A DNA stretch of 64,000 bases from JBHEBG01 sp046557915 (lineage in GTDB: Bacteria; Bacteroidota; Bacteroidia; Flavobacteriales; Flavobacteriaceae): NCBI RefSeq assembly GCF_046557915.1, contig NZ_JBHEBG010000001.1, forward strand, positions 1,798,001-1,862,000, in the 5' to 3' direction. Below the pieces are notes generated by a model. It saw only the letters and a list, made by a program, of their open reading frames with translations, was not told the origin of the DNA and did not search any database. The position numbers were made by a program, and so were the translations under genes. Shown here in pieces: positions 17,220 through 26,474 of the stretch (position 1 is the stretch's first letter; the number at the start of each line of letters is the position of its first letter).

Positions 17220-18836
17220 TCAACCCGTAAAGTATAGCAATACAGATATTACTACAATAACCAATAGCACGGATAAGATTACATCTACCCACGTAAAACT
17301 GTTTTTTGTTTCCGCAACCTGCTCCTTGGTAAGGGTGCCAAAGGCCAAACCTTTAATGGTGGCATAATCGGGTGCGGTTGTTGCCAAACTGGTAGATATA
17401 CAAACAACTACAGAGAATATGAACATAAAAATTGCCATGTGGGCAAAGTTGATGGTGGCAAACTCATAAGCAATTCCTGAAAGACCTTCCTTGCCAATTT
17501 CCGCAGCAATTCTTAGGGCTGCAATGACCAAGCCCGAGAAAAGGGTAATAATGGCCGCCTGCGAATTTACCCGTTTCCACAGTATACCCAAAACAAACAC
17601 GGCCGCTATTGGCGGTGCAATATACGATTGTACACTTTGTAGATATTGATAGAGCACGCCTCCTCCAATTTTGTTCATGATAGGAATCCAGACAATGCCA
17701 AGGAATACCACCAAAGTAGTTGCTATTCTACCAATATTAAGTAGTTTTTTTTCGGGTGTGGCCGGGCGTAGTTTTTTATAGATGTCTATAGTGAATATGG
17801 TGGAGCACGAGTTAAATACCGAAGCCAGAGAACTCATTAGAGCGGCCATTAGACCACCGGCCACCAATCCTTTAAGTCCGGTAGGTAATAAGGTCTTTAC
17901 CAGTACGGGAAATACCTCGTCCGCCTTATCGTAAGTAAGTACCCCTTGCTTTGCCAAAGCAAAAGCGATGATACCGGGAATTAAAAAGATAAATATGGGG
18001 AGTATTTTAAGGTAGGCACCAAAAATGGCACCACGCCTTCCTATTTTAATGTTATTGGCGGCAAGGGTACGCTGTACAATGTACTGATCGGTACACCAAT
18101 ACCATATACCTACAATGGTGCCTCCAAACAACATACCCGTCCATGGAAAATCTGGGTCGGACATAGATCTCCACATGTTAAAATGATCAGATCCAACGGT
18201 AGCTCTAAGTTCTGTCCAACCACCAACTTCTTGCAGGCCTAGGTACGTAATGATCAAAGATCCTGCTATCAGAACAATGGTCTGTAGGGTTTCGGTATAA
18301 ATTACCGCTTTCATTCCTCCTATAATGGTATATGCTCCCGTAAAAACTACAATGCCTATGGCACCATACCAAAACGGTATTCCCAGAAGTTCCGATACTA
18401 CAATACCTCCGGCATAAATGGTGACAGAAACTTTGGTTATGACATAACCTACCAAGGAAAAAATAGAGAGAAACCATCGCGATCTGCTGTCGAATCGTTT
18501 TTCAAGAAATTCGGGCATTGTAAATACCTTGCTCCTCATATAGAACGGTAAAAACAACCAACCCAGAAGCAGCACTATCCAGGCATGCAACTCGTAATGC
18601 GCCATGGGCATACCGGATTCTGCTCCGGTACCGGCCAGTCCTACAACATGCTCGGAACCAATATTGGAAGCAAAAATGGAGGCGCCAATAACGAACCACC
18701 CCACATTACGACCTGCCAAAAAATAATCGGCCGTATCTTTATTTTTTTGAAGCACTACCCAAATGGCCACACCTATAAGTGCCAAAAAGTATACTGCCAA
18801 TACAACCCAATCCATTTGTTCTAAAACTGATTCCAT
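17220..18836 (-). CDS. SSS-family sodium/sugar symporter
   Basis: Inner-membrane sodium:solute symporter of 538 residues with about 14 transmembrane segments. N-terminal TM1 is followed by DYFLAGRNVGWFVIGAS, a characteristic SSS/SGLT block, and by ASNIGSEHVVGLAG, which contributes to the Na+ site. The order xylB-xylA-symporter on one strand, with only 9 bp from the xylA stop, makes D-xylose or a related monosaccharide the likely cargo. It is last in that operon. Glucose or another sugar cannot be excluded from sequence alone. Confidence 0.9.
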   Translation of the reverse strand: MESVLEQMDWVVLAVYFLALIGVAIWVVLQKNKDTADYFLAGRNVGWFVIGASIFASNIGSEHVVGLAGTGAESGMPMAHYELHAWIVLLLGWLFLPFYMRSKVFTMPEFLEKRFDSRSRWFLSIFSLVGYVITKVSVTIYAGGIVVSELLGIPFWYGAIGIVVFTGAYTIIGGMKAVIYTETLQTIVLIAGSLIITYLGLQEVGGWTELRATVGSDHFNMWRSMSDPDFPWTGMLFGGTIVGIWYWCTDQYIVQRTLAANNIKIGRRGAIFGAYLKILPIFIFLIPGIIAFALAKQGVLTYDKADEVFPVLVKTLLPTGLKGLVAGGLMAALMSSLASVFNSCSTIFTIDIYKKLRPATPEKKLLNIGRIATTLVVFLGIVWIPIMNKIGGGVLYQYLQSVQSYIAPPIAAVFVLGILWKRVNSQAAIITLFSGLVIAALRIAAEIGKEGLSGIAYEFATINFAHMAIFMFIFSVVVCISTSLATTAPDYATIKGLAFGTLTKEQVAETKNSFTWVDVILSVLLVIVVISVLLYFTG

Positions 18837-18845
18837 AAGTTGTTA

Positions 18846-20171
18846 TTATATGTATTGGTTCACTATGTTTTCAAAAAGTTCTTGCTTGCCGCTTTGTAGC
18901 GCTAATTCCCCATTTTCCATAGCAATTTTGTAGAGGTCGTCAAAATCTAGTTTGCCTTCTTCAAAGGCCTTGCCTTTTCCGGAATCAAAAGAACTATAAC
19001 GTTGTGCCAACAGTTTTTCATAGGGCGAAGAGTTAATAATCTTATCAGCGATCAACAGGGCCCTGGCAAAAATATCTGCACCGCCAATATGGCCAAGAAA
19101 GATGTCTTCCAAATCTGTGGAATTTCGCCTTATTTTGGCATCAAAATTAATACCGCCTCCCTGCAGGCCGCCCGCCTTCAAAAATACCAACATGGCTTCT
19201 GTGGTCTCCATAATATTATTTGGAAATTGATCGGTATCCCATCCGTTCTGATAGTCGCCCCTATTGGCATCCACACTGCCTAACATGCCGGCATCGGCAG
19301 CAACCTGAAGCTCGTGCTGCATCGTGTGCTGTGCCAAGGTTGCATGGTTGACCTCTATATTGATTTTAAAATCTTTGTCTAGGCCATATTCCCTTAAAAA
19401 GCCAACGACAGTAGCGCAATCAAAATCGTATTGATGTTTGGACGGCTCCATAGGTTTTGGCTCTATAAAGAAATTACCTTTAAATCCATTCGTCCTTGCA
19501 TAATCTCTGGCCATTCCCAAGAAACGTCCCATATGATCCAATTCTTGTTTCATATTAGTGTTCAGAAGAGACATATAACCTTCCCGACCGCCCCAAAAAA
19601 CATAATTTTCACCATTTAGGGCAATGGTTGTATCCAAGGCTATTTTAATTTGTGCACCCGCCCTCGCAACTACGTTAAAGTCCGGATTGGTAGCGGCCCC
19701 GTTCATATATCTAGGGTTAGAAAAACAGTTGGCAGTACCCCAGAGCAGCTTAACCCCGGATGCTTCCTGTTTTTGTTTTAGATATTTGGTAATGGCTGCT
19801 ATCCTTTTTTCAGATTCAGCCAGGGTAGGTGCTTCATCGATCAAATCAAAATCATGAAAGCAATAGTAATCGAACCCAATTTTAGTGATAAACTCAAAAG
19901 CTGCGTCGGCTTTGTCCCTTGCCGCTTGATTGGGGTCACTGTCCAGTGACCAAGGATAGATTTTGGTGCCGGGCCCAAAAGGATCGCCCCCTGTGTTACA
20001 AAGTGTATGCCAATAGGCCATGGCAAATTTAAAATGTTCTCTCATGGTTTTACCGGCCACCACCTTATTTGCATCGTAGTATTTAAATGCCAAGGGGTTG
20101 TCCGATGCTGCCCCTTCAAATTTGATCTCGCCAATACCCTTAAAGTATTCTTTGTTACCTAGTACTATCAT
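18846..20171 (-). CDS. xylA: Xylose isomerase
   Basis: Cytoplasmic metal-dependent aldose-ketose isomerase converting D-xylose to D-xylulose. Its 441 residues match the class II enzymes of Bacteroidota and E. coli. Seen are the FHDFD segment with His106 and Asp109, WGGREGY at 193-199, and the metal/substrate segment IEPKPMEPSKHQYD at 236-249. The start overlaps the xylB stop (ATGA), so the two are translationally coupled. Together with xylB it feeds the pentose phosphate pathway; rpe lies elsewhere in this window. Confidence 0.97.
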   Translation of the reverse strand: MIVLGNKEYFKGIGEIKFEGAASDNPLAFKYYDANKVVAGKTMREHFKFAMAYWHTLCNTGGDPFGPGTKIYPWSLDSDPNQAARDKADAAFEFITKIGFDYYCFHDFDLIDEAPTLAESEKRIAAITKYLKQKQEASGVKLLWGTANCFSNPRYMNGAATNPDFNVVARAGAQIKIALDTTIALNGENYVFWGGREGYMSLLNTNMKQELDHMGRFLGMARDYARTNGFKGNFFIEPKPMEPSKHQYDFDCATVVGFLREYGLDKDFKINIEVNHATLAQHTMQHELQVAADAGMLGSVDANRGDYQNGWDTDQFPNNIMETTEAMLVFLKAGGLQGGGINFDAKIRRNSTDLEDIFLGHIGGADIFARALLIADKIINSSPYEKLLAQRYSSFDSGKGKAFEEGKLDFDDLYKIAMENGELALQSGKQELFENIVNQYI

Positions 20172-21658
20172 TTTTTGTGTTTGTTTAAAATAATTTCCAA
20201 TTCATTTTTCCAGTCCTCATATGCCTTAAGATAGGCCTCCCTATTTTTAAAGGGCATAAAGGTCATCACATGGTCGTTCTCCATAATATGGTTTCCAAAA
20301 CTTTCAAAATTTCCCTTGTGCAATGCTGCGGCTCTGGCAGCACCAATGGCCCCAGTAGTGTTGTAAATTTCTATTTCCTGTTCAATTAGGGTGGCTATGG
20401 TATTCGAAAAAATTTCCGAACGGAACAGGTTATCGTTACCCGCTCTTATAACTTTTGGAGTAATACCATCAGATTTTAATATTTCCATGCCGTACACAAA
20501 AGAAAACGCAATACCTTCCAATGCAGCTCTACAAATATGGGCCTTGGTATGATTGTTTAGATTGATGTTTGCAATATAGGTCCCAAGATCTTTGTTGTCT
20601 AACATGCGTTCTGCGCCATTGCCAAAAGGAATTACACTTACGCCGTCCGAGCCCACTGGGATCTCTGATGCCAACGTATTCATTTCTTCGTAAGAGGTAA
20701 CACTTAAGTTGTTTAGCAACCAGCGATACTGAATTCCCGAACCGTTAATGCATAGCAACTTACCAATTCTAGGGATGGATTTGGTATGGTTAACATGTGC
20801 AAAATTGTTTACCCGGGCACTTTCCCTTACCGATAAATTATCGGTAACCGCATACACTACACCAGAGGTGCCGCCGGTAGCTGCCACTTCACCCGGATCA
20901 AAGACATTCAACGATAAGGCATTGTTTGGCTGGTCACCGGCCCTATAAAGTATAGGAATGCCAGCAGCAAGCCCGGTGGCTTTGGCGGCAGCCTTGGTAA
21001 CCTTGCCCTGAGGGCCAAAGGTGTCTACAACACGGGGCACTAAGTTTTCGGCAATTCCAAAATGCCTTAATAACCAATCTGCCAACTGCTCTTTTTTAAA
21101 GTCCCAGAGGATACCTTCAGAAAGACCGGATTGTGTGGTACTAACCTCATCGGTTAACTTAAAACCTATGTAATCTCCGGGTAACATAAATTTATGGATC
21201 TTGGTATAAAGCCCGGGTTCGTTTTCTTTTACCCATTTTAATTTGGAAGCCGTAAAGTTAGCGGGTGAATTGAGGAGGCTGTTTTTACAAATGTCTTCCC
21301 CTATTTCCTGGTAGGCCGTATTACCGATTTCCACTGCTCTTCCATCGCACCAAATAATGGCGTTGCGCAAGGGTGTTCCATCTTTGTCTATTACGACCAA
21401 TCCATGCATTTGGTAGGCAATACCGATTCCAATAATATCACTGGCTTGGATTTTAGTTTGATCCAATAGTTTTTTTGTGGCACCACAAACATGTTTCCAC
21501 CATAATTCAGGATCTTGTTCTGCCCACCCATTTTTAACTGCGGTCATCTCCATTTCCGTTTCCGGTTCCTGTACTACGGCTAAACTTTTGCCACTTGCAA
21601 CAGCTACCAGGGCGGCTTTTATTGATGAGCTTCCTATATCATAACCTATATAATACAT
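20168..21658 (-). CDS. xylB: Xylulokinase (FGGY family)
   Basis: Cytoplasmic ATP-dependent kinase phosphorylating D-xylulose to xylulose 5-phosphate. The 496-residue protein has the FGGY/actin fold, with the phosphate loop YIGYDIGSSSIKAALV at the N terminus, the ATGGTSG adenosine-side loop in the middle, and AALEGIAFS plus GAIGAARAAAL in the C-terminal domain. The FGGY family includes many sugar kinases; xylulose is inferred from direct overlap with xylA. It is first in the minus-strand xylB-xylA-symporter operon. Its upstream region carries a LacI-type operator and a conserved block shared with the susC promoter. Confidence 0.94.
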   Translation of the reverse strand: MYYIGYDIGSSSIKAALVAVASGKSLAVVQEPETEMEMTAVKNGWAEQDPELWWKHVCGATKKLLDQTKIQASDIIGIGIAYQMHGLVVIDKDGTPLRNAIIWCDGRAVEIGNTAYQEIGEDICKNSLLNSPANFTASKLKWVKENEPGLYTKIHKFMLPGDYIGFKLTDEVSTTQSGLSEGILWDFKKEQLADWLLRHFGIAENLVPRVVDTFGPQGKVTKAAAKATGLAAGIPILYRAGDQPNNALSLNVFDPGEVAATGGTSGVVYAVTDNLSVRESARVNNFAHVNHTKSIPRIGKLLCINGSGIQYRWLLNNLSVTSYEEMNTLASEIPVGSDGVSVIPFGNGAERMLDNKDLGTYIANINLNNHTKAHICRAALEGIAFSFVYGMEILKSDGITPKVIRAGNDNLFRSEIFSNTIATLIEQEIEIYNTTGAIGAARAAALHKGNFESFGNHIMENDHVMTFMPFKNREAYLKAYEDWKNELEIILNKHKK

Positions 21659-21847
21659 ATTGCTGGTACGGTTTGATTTTTATTTGATCTTAGGGCGTAG
21701 TACATAAAAGTACACGTTGTTTAAATTGTGATATTGTTAAAGGAGCGACTCAAAATTATCATATACTTAGCTTTCTTCATACAATTTAATGGATATATGA
21801 AATAAAAGCCAGTATTATTGATGATTTTGAAAACATAATATAATTTG

Positions 21848-21875
21848 TAATAAATTGATAATCAACTACTTATAT
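21848..21875 (-). promoter_or_regulatory. Conserved block containing TTGATnATCAA
   Basis: Read on the minus strand, this 28-bp block matches 23197-23224 in 26 positions. Its core is the odd-centred palindrome TTGATwATCAA (21855-21865). Its centre lies about 202 bp upstream of xylB and 47 bp from the operator palindrome. It may be a second regulator site or part of the core promoter; the sequence does not decide. Confidence 0.6.
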
Positions 21876-21900
21876 ATGTCAATAGAGGTCCAAAAATATG

Positions 21901-21914
21901 CGAAATCGTTTTCG
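21901..21914. promoter_or_regulatory. Candidate LacI-family operator, xylB/lacI side
   Basis: CGAAATCGTTTTCG is a near-perfect inverted repeat with a central CG, the usual form of LacI/GalR operators. It shares the pattern CGAAAnCGnTTTCG with the site at 23155-23168 in front of susC. It sits 82 bp upstream of the lacI start. Confidence 0.7.
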
Positions 21915-21996
21915 TTTTTTTCTTTGCGAATCACCCATAAAATAGCCAATTTAATTTGTATTAAATTAGTTGATGCCTTTTGGCTTTTAAAGAATT

Positions 21997-23019
21997 ATGA
22001 AGCAAAAACTGACATTAAAGGATATCGCTGCCCATTTTAAAGTTTCCGTGTCCACGGTTTCAAAAGCTTTGAACGATAGTTATGAAATCAGTAGTTCTTT
22101 AAAAAGAAAAATTACCAATTATGCCAAAAAGCATCATTACAGGCCCAATATTAACGCTGTAAACCTTAGAAAGGAACAAGCAGCCACTATTGGTGTAATT
22201 ATTCCAAACATACTTAATTACTTTTTTGCGCAGGTTTTTAGTGGAATAGAAAAAGTGGCCAACAAAAAAGGGTATAACATTATTAGTTGCATATCTAACG
22301 AGTCTTTGGACAAAGAGGTAGCCACCACGGAGATGCTTAAAAATGGATTGGTTTCTGGTCTGTTGGTCTCCCTGTCCGAAGAAACGGAGAAATTGCAAAA
22401 AATAGACCATTTTAAAAAGTTTACAGAAATAGGCATTCCCTTGGTAATGTTTGATCGGGTGTCCGATGCGGTTTTATGTGATAAGATCATCGTAGACGAT
22501 TTCGAAGGAGCTTATAATGCCACATCACATTTTATCAACTCGGGATGTAGGCGTATAGCGGTAGTTTCCATTTTAGACAATTTGCAAATTGGAAGGCAGC
22601 GTATCGAAGGCTATAAAAAATGTTTATTAGACCATAACATATTGGTGGATGAACGCCTAATCCTTAGAAATTTTGAGGCGGACTTCTTGGAAACTCAGAT
22701 AAAAACACTATTGAAAACCCATGAGGTAGATGCTATTCTGGGCTTGGAAGAGTTCACGGCCATTAGTTCCATGACCATTGCCAAGGATATTGGGTTTAGA
22801 ATACCCGATGATATTTCCATAATTGGTTTTACAAATGGTATGCTACCAAAATATGTAACCCCTACAATAACATCTGTAAGTCAACATGGAAGGTATATTG
22901 GTGAAAAGGCCACGGAAATGTTGATTTCGAGAATAGAAGAAGATAGCACCACCACCACTCCTTTTGATATTGAAGTATTGAAGACCAGCTTGGTCTTAAG
23001 AGGTTCTACTAGAAACTGA
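21997..23019 (+). CDS. LacI-family transcriptional regulator (left paralogue)
   Basis: A 340-residue LacI/GalR regulator. The N-terminal helix-turn-helix is LTLKDIAAHFKVSVSTVSKAL (residues ~4-23, key residues Val16, Ser17, Thr20, Val21) with the hinge helix region to about 60. A periplasmic-binding-protein-like sugar domain follows, with ATIGVIIPNI and VMFDRV segments. It lies between the xylB operon and susC, and matching operator-like palindromes are found on both sides, so it most likely represses both units until a xylose-derived ligand binds. It is a close paralogue of the regulator at 37960-38991. The ligand is unknown. Confidence 0.93.
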   Translation: MKQKLTLKDIAAHFKVSVSTVSKALNDSYEISSSLKRKITNYAKKHHYRPNINAVNLRKEQAATIGVIIPNILNYFFAQVFSGIEKVANKKGYNIISCISNESLDKEVATTEMLKNGLVSGLLVSLSEETEKLQKIDHFKKFTEIGIPLVMFDRVSDAVLCDKIIVDDFEGAYNATSHFINSGCRRIAVVSILDNLQIGRQRIEGYKKCLLDHNILVDERLILRNFEADFLETQIKTLLKTHEVDAILGLEEFTAISSMTIAKDIGFRIPDDISIIGFTNGMLPKYVTPTITSVSQHGRYIGEKATEMLISRIEEDSTTTTPFDIEVLKTSLVLRGSTRN

Positions 23020-23100
23020 TCCTTCAAAATGTGGATTAATTCTTAATCTTTTGTCAATCTGTTTTTTAATTGGTTTTTGATCTACAAGATTTTCAATTAT

Positions 23101-23127
23101 TTGACAATAAAAGTGCGGTTTTGTCAA
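23101..23127. promoter_or_regulatory. Inverted repeat TTGACAA-N13-TTGTCAA
   Basis: TTGACAA (23101-23107) and its exact reverse complement TTGTCAA (23121-23127) are spaced 20 bp start to start, close to two helical turns. A third copy of TTGTCAA is at 23051-23057. Spacing suits a dimeric regulator, but no such pair was seen in front of xylB. Confidence 0.45.
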
Positions 23128-23154
23128 TTATGGCCAATGTTGGTCCGAAACTTG

Positions 23155-23168
23155 CGAAAACGGTTTCG
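23155..23168. promoter_or_regulatory. Candidate LacI-family operator, susC side
   Basis: CGAAAACGGTTTCG, central-CG inverted repeat matching CGAAAnCGnTTTCG, as at 21901-21914. Read outward from lacI towards each structural gene, the two sites differ at a single position. It lies 231 bp upstream of susC. Confidence 0.72.
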
Positions 23169-23196
23169 TTGATGATTTAATTCCTTTCGAAATAGG

Positions 23197-23224
23197 ATAT
23201 AAATAGTTGATAATCAATTTATTA
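23197..23224 (+). promoter_or_regulatory. Conserved block containing TTGATnATCAA, susC side
   Basis: The 28-bp partner of 21848-21875, matching in 26 positions when each is read towards its own structural gene. The palindromic core is 23207-23217. Its centre lies about 50 bp from the operator and 187 bp from the susC start, the same order and nearly the same spacing as at xylB. Confidence 0.6.
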
Positions 23225-23317
23225 AGACGAGGTAATGAAAAAGTTCCGGGTTTAATAAAATACTTCTATACCTACCGCCCAATTGTTAAAAATTAAAATT
23301 CCTCCCAGTCCTTCCAA

Positions 23318-23325
23318 TAAATTTG
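23318..23325 (+). promoter_or_regulatory. Candidate -7 promoter element for susC
   Basis: TAAATTTG fits the Bacteroidota -7 consensus TAnnTTTG. It is 73 bp upstream of the susC ATG, a plausible leader length. No good TTG-type -33 element is found at the usual distance, so the call is weak. Confidence 0.4.
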
Positions 23326-23398
23326 AAGGAATGCAAGCTGCTTGTCTGAGCGGATAACTCAACTTATAATATAGATTAACTAAACTAAACAAAATTTT

Positions 23399-26300
23399 AT
23401 GGGCACAAATTATTTTCGGATTTTTTGGATTTTACCTTTGGTATTGGTAGGACTCCAATCCAACGCTCAAACCGTTACCGGGAGAGTAACCGATGCCTCG
23501 GGGCCACTACCCGGGGCAAGCATTGTTGTTGACGGGACAACTAATGGAACACAAACTGATTTTGATGGAAATTACAGTTTGGATAATGTAGGAGATCAGG
23601 CCACTTTAATATTTAGCTATATTGGTTATTCTAGCCAAGAAATAAGGGTTAATGGCCAAACTTCCATCAATGTGTTACTTCAAGAAGATGCGCAAGCGCT
23701 GGCAGAGGTCGTGGTTCTTGGCTATGGTCAAATACAAAACAAAAGAACGGTTACCACTGCTGTAGGTGTGGTGAAAGCCGAACAGATTAAGCAACTACCC
23801 ATATCCCAAGCGGAAGCAGCCTTACAAGGTACTGTTCCGGGTGTGGTAGTACAACAAAATTCGGGGTCTCCAGGATCTCCTCAAACCGTTAGGGTAAGAG
23901 GTATTGGAACACCAAACAATGCTAATCCTTTGTTTATTGTTGATGGTGTTCAGGTACCTAACCTAACCTTTTTAAACCCAAGTGACATCGTTACCCAAAC
24001 AGTGCTAAAAGATGCAGCTTCTACTTCCATATATGGATCAAGAGGTGGAAATGGTGTAATCTTGGTGGAGACCTTAAAGGGAACGCGGAACAGTTCTAAA
24101 CCAGAGATATCGGTTCAGTCGTTTTACGGCATCCAAACGTTGGCGAACAAACCCGAGTTAATGAACCGAGATCAGTATGTACAGTATTACAATCAAGGCG
24201 TAGCTGCTGCCGGAGGATCTATCGTTGCAGGATTTAGAGGAGCATTTACCGAAGCAGAACGGGCCGCATTGCCAGATACAGATTGGTACGATGTATTGTT
24301 CGATGATGCTCCCATACAAAATGTGTACGCTTCCATCGTTGGTGGTGGAGATAAGATTACCTATGCCGTTTCTGGAGGCTACTTTGGACAAGAAGGAATT
24401 TTGGGCGGCAACAATAAGGCCGAATTTAATAGAAGAAATATACGTACGGCACTGACCATTGATCTCTCTAACAAATTAAGTGTAACGGGTGTGGCCCAAT
24501 ATCAGAATCAGGATCGCTACACCATATCACAAAACAATGGTGCTGCAGGTAGTGGTATAAGCAGTTTCATAAATGCATTGCCACCAATTTATCCAGCTTT
24601 TGATGAGGCGGGCAATTTCTTTAACCCATTTCTTCAAAATGGTGTGCCCACGGCCAATGGAGTACCACTAAACAGTTTGGGAGCAGTACAGAATCCTTTG
24701 TTTTCAATTGCTGCGTCAGATACCCAAGCGGTTCAAGACATTCTCAACCTGTCCATTGTGGTCAATTGGGAACCCGTGGATAACTTAAAACTGAGCGGGA
24801 CCTATGGGTCTTTCAATAATTTTTCTTTTATCAAAAACTTCTCTCCTTTAATACAGCAACCAGACCAAGAATATGATACTAGCACCGGAGTGGCCTACCA
24901 GGAAAGCTCTAATCGTCAGATCAATAGGCAATATGGGGGAACCGCACAGTTTTTTTTCAACAAATTGGCAGAAAAAAACCATAACCTTAATATTCTTTTG
25001 GGTTACGAGGTTGTAGAAACCGGGTTTTTTGGAGGGGCTACCACTAGAGATGCCGGACAATTTTTGACCAATGACTTTAAAGAGGTAAATTTTGCACTAT
25101 CCGTAGACAATACGGACGCAACGGTTGTACCCGGGACATCTACAGAGATTGCCATGGAATCGTTTTTTGGAAAAGTAGACTATAACTACAAAGAGAAATA
25201 CTTATTAAGTGCCGTTTTAAGAAAGGATAAATCATCAAATTTTGGTGCGGATAACCGGGAAGCTTGGTTTCCTGCAGTATCGGCCGGTTGGATACTGTCC
25301 GAAGAAAACTTTTTACAGAACGTAAATACCCTAAACCTCCTTAAAATTAGGGGTAGTTGGGGGGTTAGCGGTAATGACCGTTCAGCAAGGGCGTTGGCAT
25401 TTCTGTCTTCCGTAAGTACCAATGCAAGCTATGCAGGGCAACCGGGTATTGTATTGACCGGCTTAGCCAATCCCGATTTGGGATGGGAAGAGTTAACGCA
25501 GTTCAACATTGGATTGGACATTAATGCATTTAATAACAAGCTTGGTCTTACCGTGGATTATTACACAAAAGAAACTACGGATATATTGCTATCGGCAACT
25601 ACTCCGCTTACATCAGGTTTAACGCCAGCAGTACAAAATATTGGGGCTTTGGATAACAGTGGCTTGGAAGTGCTGGTGTCTTATAGAGACAATTATGAGA
25701 GTGGTTTTGGATGGAATGTAGCGGCCAACGTTGGTTTTAACAAGAACGAAGTAACCGATCTTGGAGAAACCTCTTTTATCTCTTCAGCCCAAATACAACC
25801 GCAGTTCAATGATTTTGCTTCCAGAACCCAAGTGGGCGATCCTATTGCCAGCTTCTATGGTTATGTAGTAGAAGGTGTAGATGCCAACGGCAATCTATTG
25901 TTTGAAGATATTAACGGAAATGGTAACAACCAATTAGTGCCAGATGGTGAAGATAAAGCCATTATCGGAGATCCAAACCCAGACGCCACTTTTGGTTTTA
26001 GTATTGGAGTTAATTATAAAGGCTTCGATTTTTCGACATTTATGTCGGGGACAGCCGGGAATGACATTTTGGATGCCACCATTAGATATGATGCCCAAGG
26101 TACCAGCAGGCCTTCATCTTATGTAACGGAGCCAGGAGCTCCAAGAAATGTGGTAGTAAGTAGCTCACCCAACAATGGCGAACAATTGATCTCCGATTTC
26201 CATATTAAGGATGGTACCTATCTAAAGGTAAAAAATGTTACGCTGGGATATAGTTTTCCCGAAAGTGCCTTGAATGCCCTTGGAGCTAAGGAAGTAAGGA

Positions 26301-26461
26301 TATACGTCTCCGGACAAAACCTATTCACCTTTACGGAATATACTGGTATAGACCCCGAGATAGGCCAAAACAATATTAGCACTCCGCTAAATATCGGTAT
26401 AGATCAGGGCTTTTTCCCTCAAGCCCGTCAGGTACTACTAGGGTTTAATTTTAAATTTTAA
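23399..26461 (+). CDS. SusC-like TonB-dependent outer-membrane transporter
   Basis: Outer-membrane importer of oligosaccharides, driven by TonB/ExbBD and working with a SusD lid. The 1020-residue protein has an N-terminal signal peptide (cleavage near QSNAQ, residue ~23), a carboxypeptidase-D-regulatory-like domain (~25-105, TVTGRVTDASGPLPGAS), the plug (~115-220) with VRVRGIGTPN and LFIVDGVQV, and a beta-barrel ending in a terminal Phe. It is the first gene of the plus-strand polysaccharide locus and is 13 bp from susD. The xylose genes around it suggest xylo-oligosaccharide cargo; this is inferred from neighbours. Confidence 0.96.
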   Translation: MGTNYFRIFWILPLVLVGLQSNAQTVTGRVTDASGPLPGASIVVDGTTNGTQTDFDGNYSLDNVGDQATLIFSYIGYSSQEIRVNGQTSINVLLQEDAQALAEVVVLGYGQIQNKRTVTTAVGVVKAEQIKQLPISQAEAALQGTVPGVVVQQNSGSPGSPQTVRVRGIGTPNNANPLFIVDGVQVPNLTFLNPSDIVTQTVLKDAASTSIYGSRGGNGVILVETLKGTRNSSKPEISVQSFYGIQTLANKPELMNRDQYVQYYNQGVAAAGGSIVAGFRGAFTEAERAALPDTDWYDVLFDDAPIQNVYASIVGGGDKITYAVSGGYFGQEGILGGNNKAEFNRRNIRTALTIDLSNKLSVTGVAQYQNQDRYTISQNNGAAGSGISSFINALPPIYPAFDEAGNFFNPFLQNGVPTANGVPLNSLGAVQNPLFSIAASDTQAVQDILNLSIVVNWEPVDNLKLSGTYGSFNNFSFIKNFSPLIQQPDQEYDTSTGVAYQESSNRQINRQYGGTAQFFFNKLAEKNHNLNILLGYEVVETGFFGGATTRDAGQFLTNDFKEVNFALSVDNTDATVVPGTSTEIAMESFFGKVDYNYKEKYLLSAVLRKDKSSNFGADNREAWFPAVSAGWILSEENFLQNVNTLNLLKIRGSWGVSGNDRSARALAFLSSVSTNASYAGQPGIVLTGLANPDLGWEELTQFNIGLDINAFNNKLGLTVDYYTKETTDILLSATTPLTSGLTPAVQNIGALDNSGLEVLVSYRDNYESGFGWNVAANVGFNKNEVTDLGETSFISSAQIQPQFNDFASRTQVGDPIASFYGYVVEGVDANGNLLFEDINGNGNNQLVPDGEDKAIIGDPNPDATFGFSIGVNYKGFDFSTFMSGTAGNDILDATIRYDAQGTSRPSSYVTEPGAPRNVVVSSSPNNGEQLISDFHIKDGTYLKVKNVTLGYSFPESALNALGAKEVRIYVSGQNLFTFTEYTGIDPEIGQNNISTPLNIGIDQGFFPQARQVLLGFNFKF

Positions 26462-26474
26462 AAAAGGCAGGAAA

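Larger units (their letters stand above)
21659..21996. promoter_or_regulatory. Divergent control region, xylB operon / lacI
   Basis: 338 bp, A+T-rich. It contains the operator-like palindrome at 21901-21914 and a 28-bp block at 21848-21875 that recurs, in the opposite orientation, in front of susC. Both lie about 190-255 bp upstream of the xylB start codon and closer to lacI, so they could control both directions. Confidence 0.7.
23020..23398. promoter_or_regulatory. susC upstream control region
   Basis: 379 bp with no gene. From left to right it holds TTGTCAA at 23051, an inverted pair TTGACAA/TTGTCAA at 23101 and 23121, an operator-like palindrome at 23155, the 28-bp block shared with the xylB promoter at 23197, and a TAnnTTTG element at 23318. 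Confidence 0.7.

Noticed and set aside
21855..21865. TTGATAATCAA taken as an FNR/CRP box
   Set aside because: The half-sites match FNR (TTGAT/ATCAA) but are separated by one base instead of four, and the genes are sugar-catabolic. It is kept only as a conserved palindrome of unknown binder.
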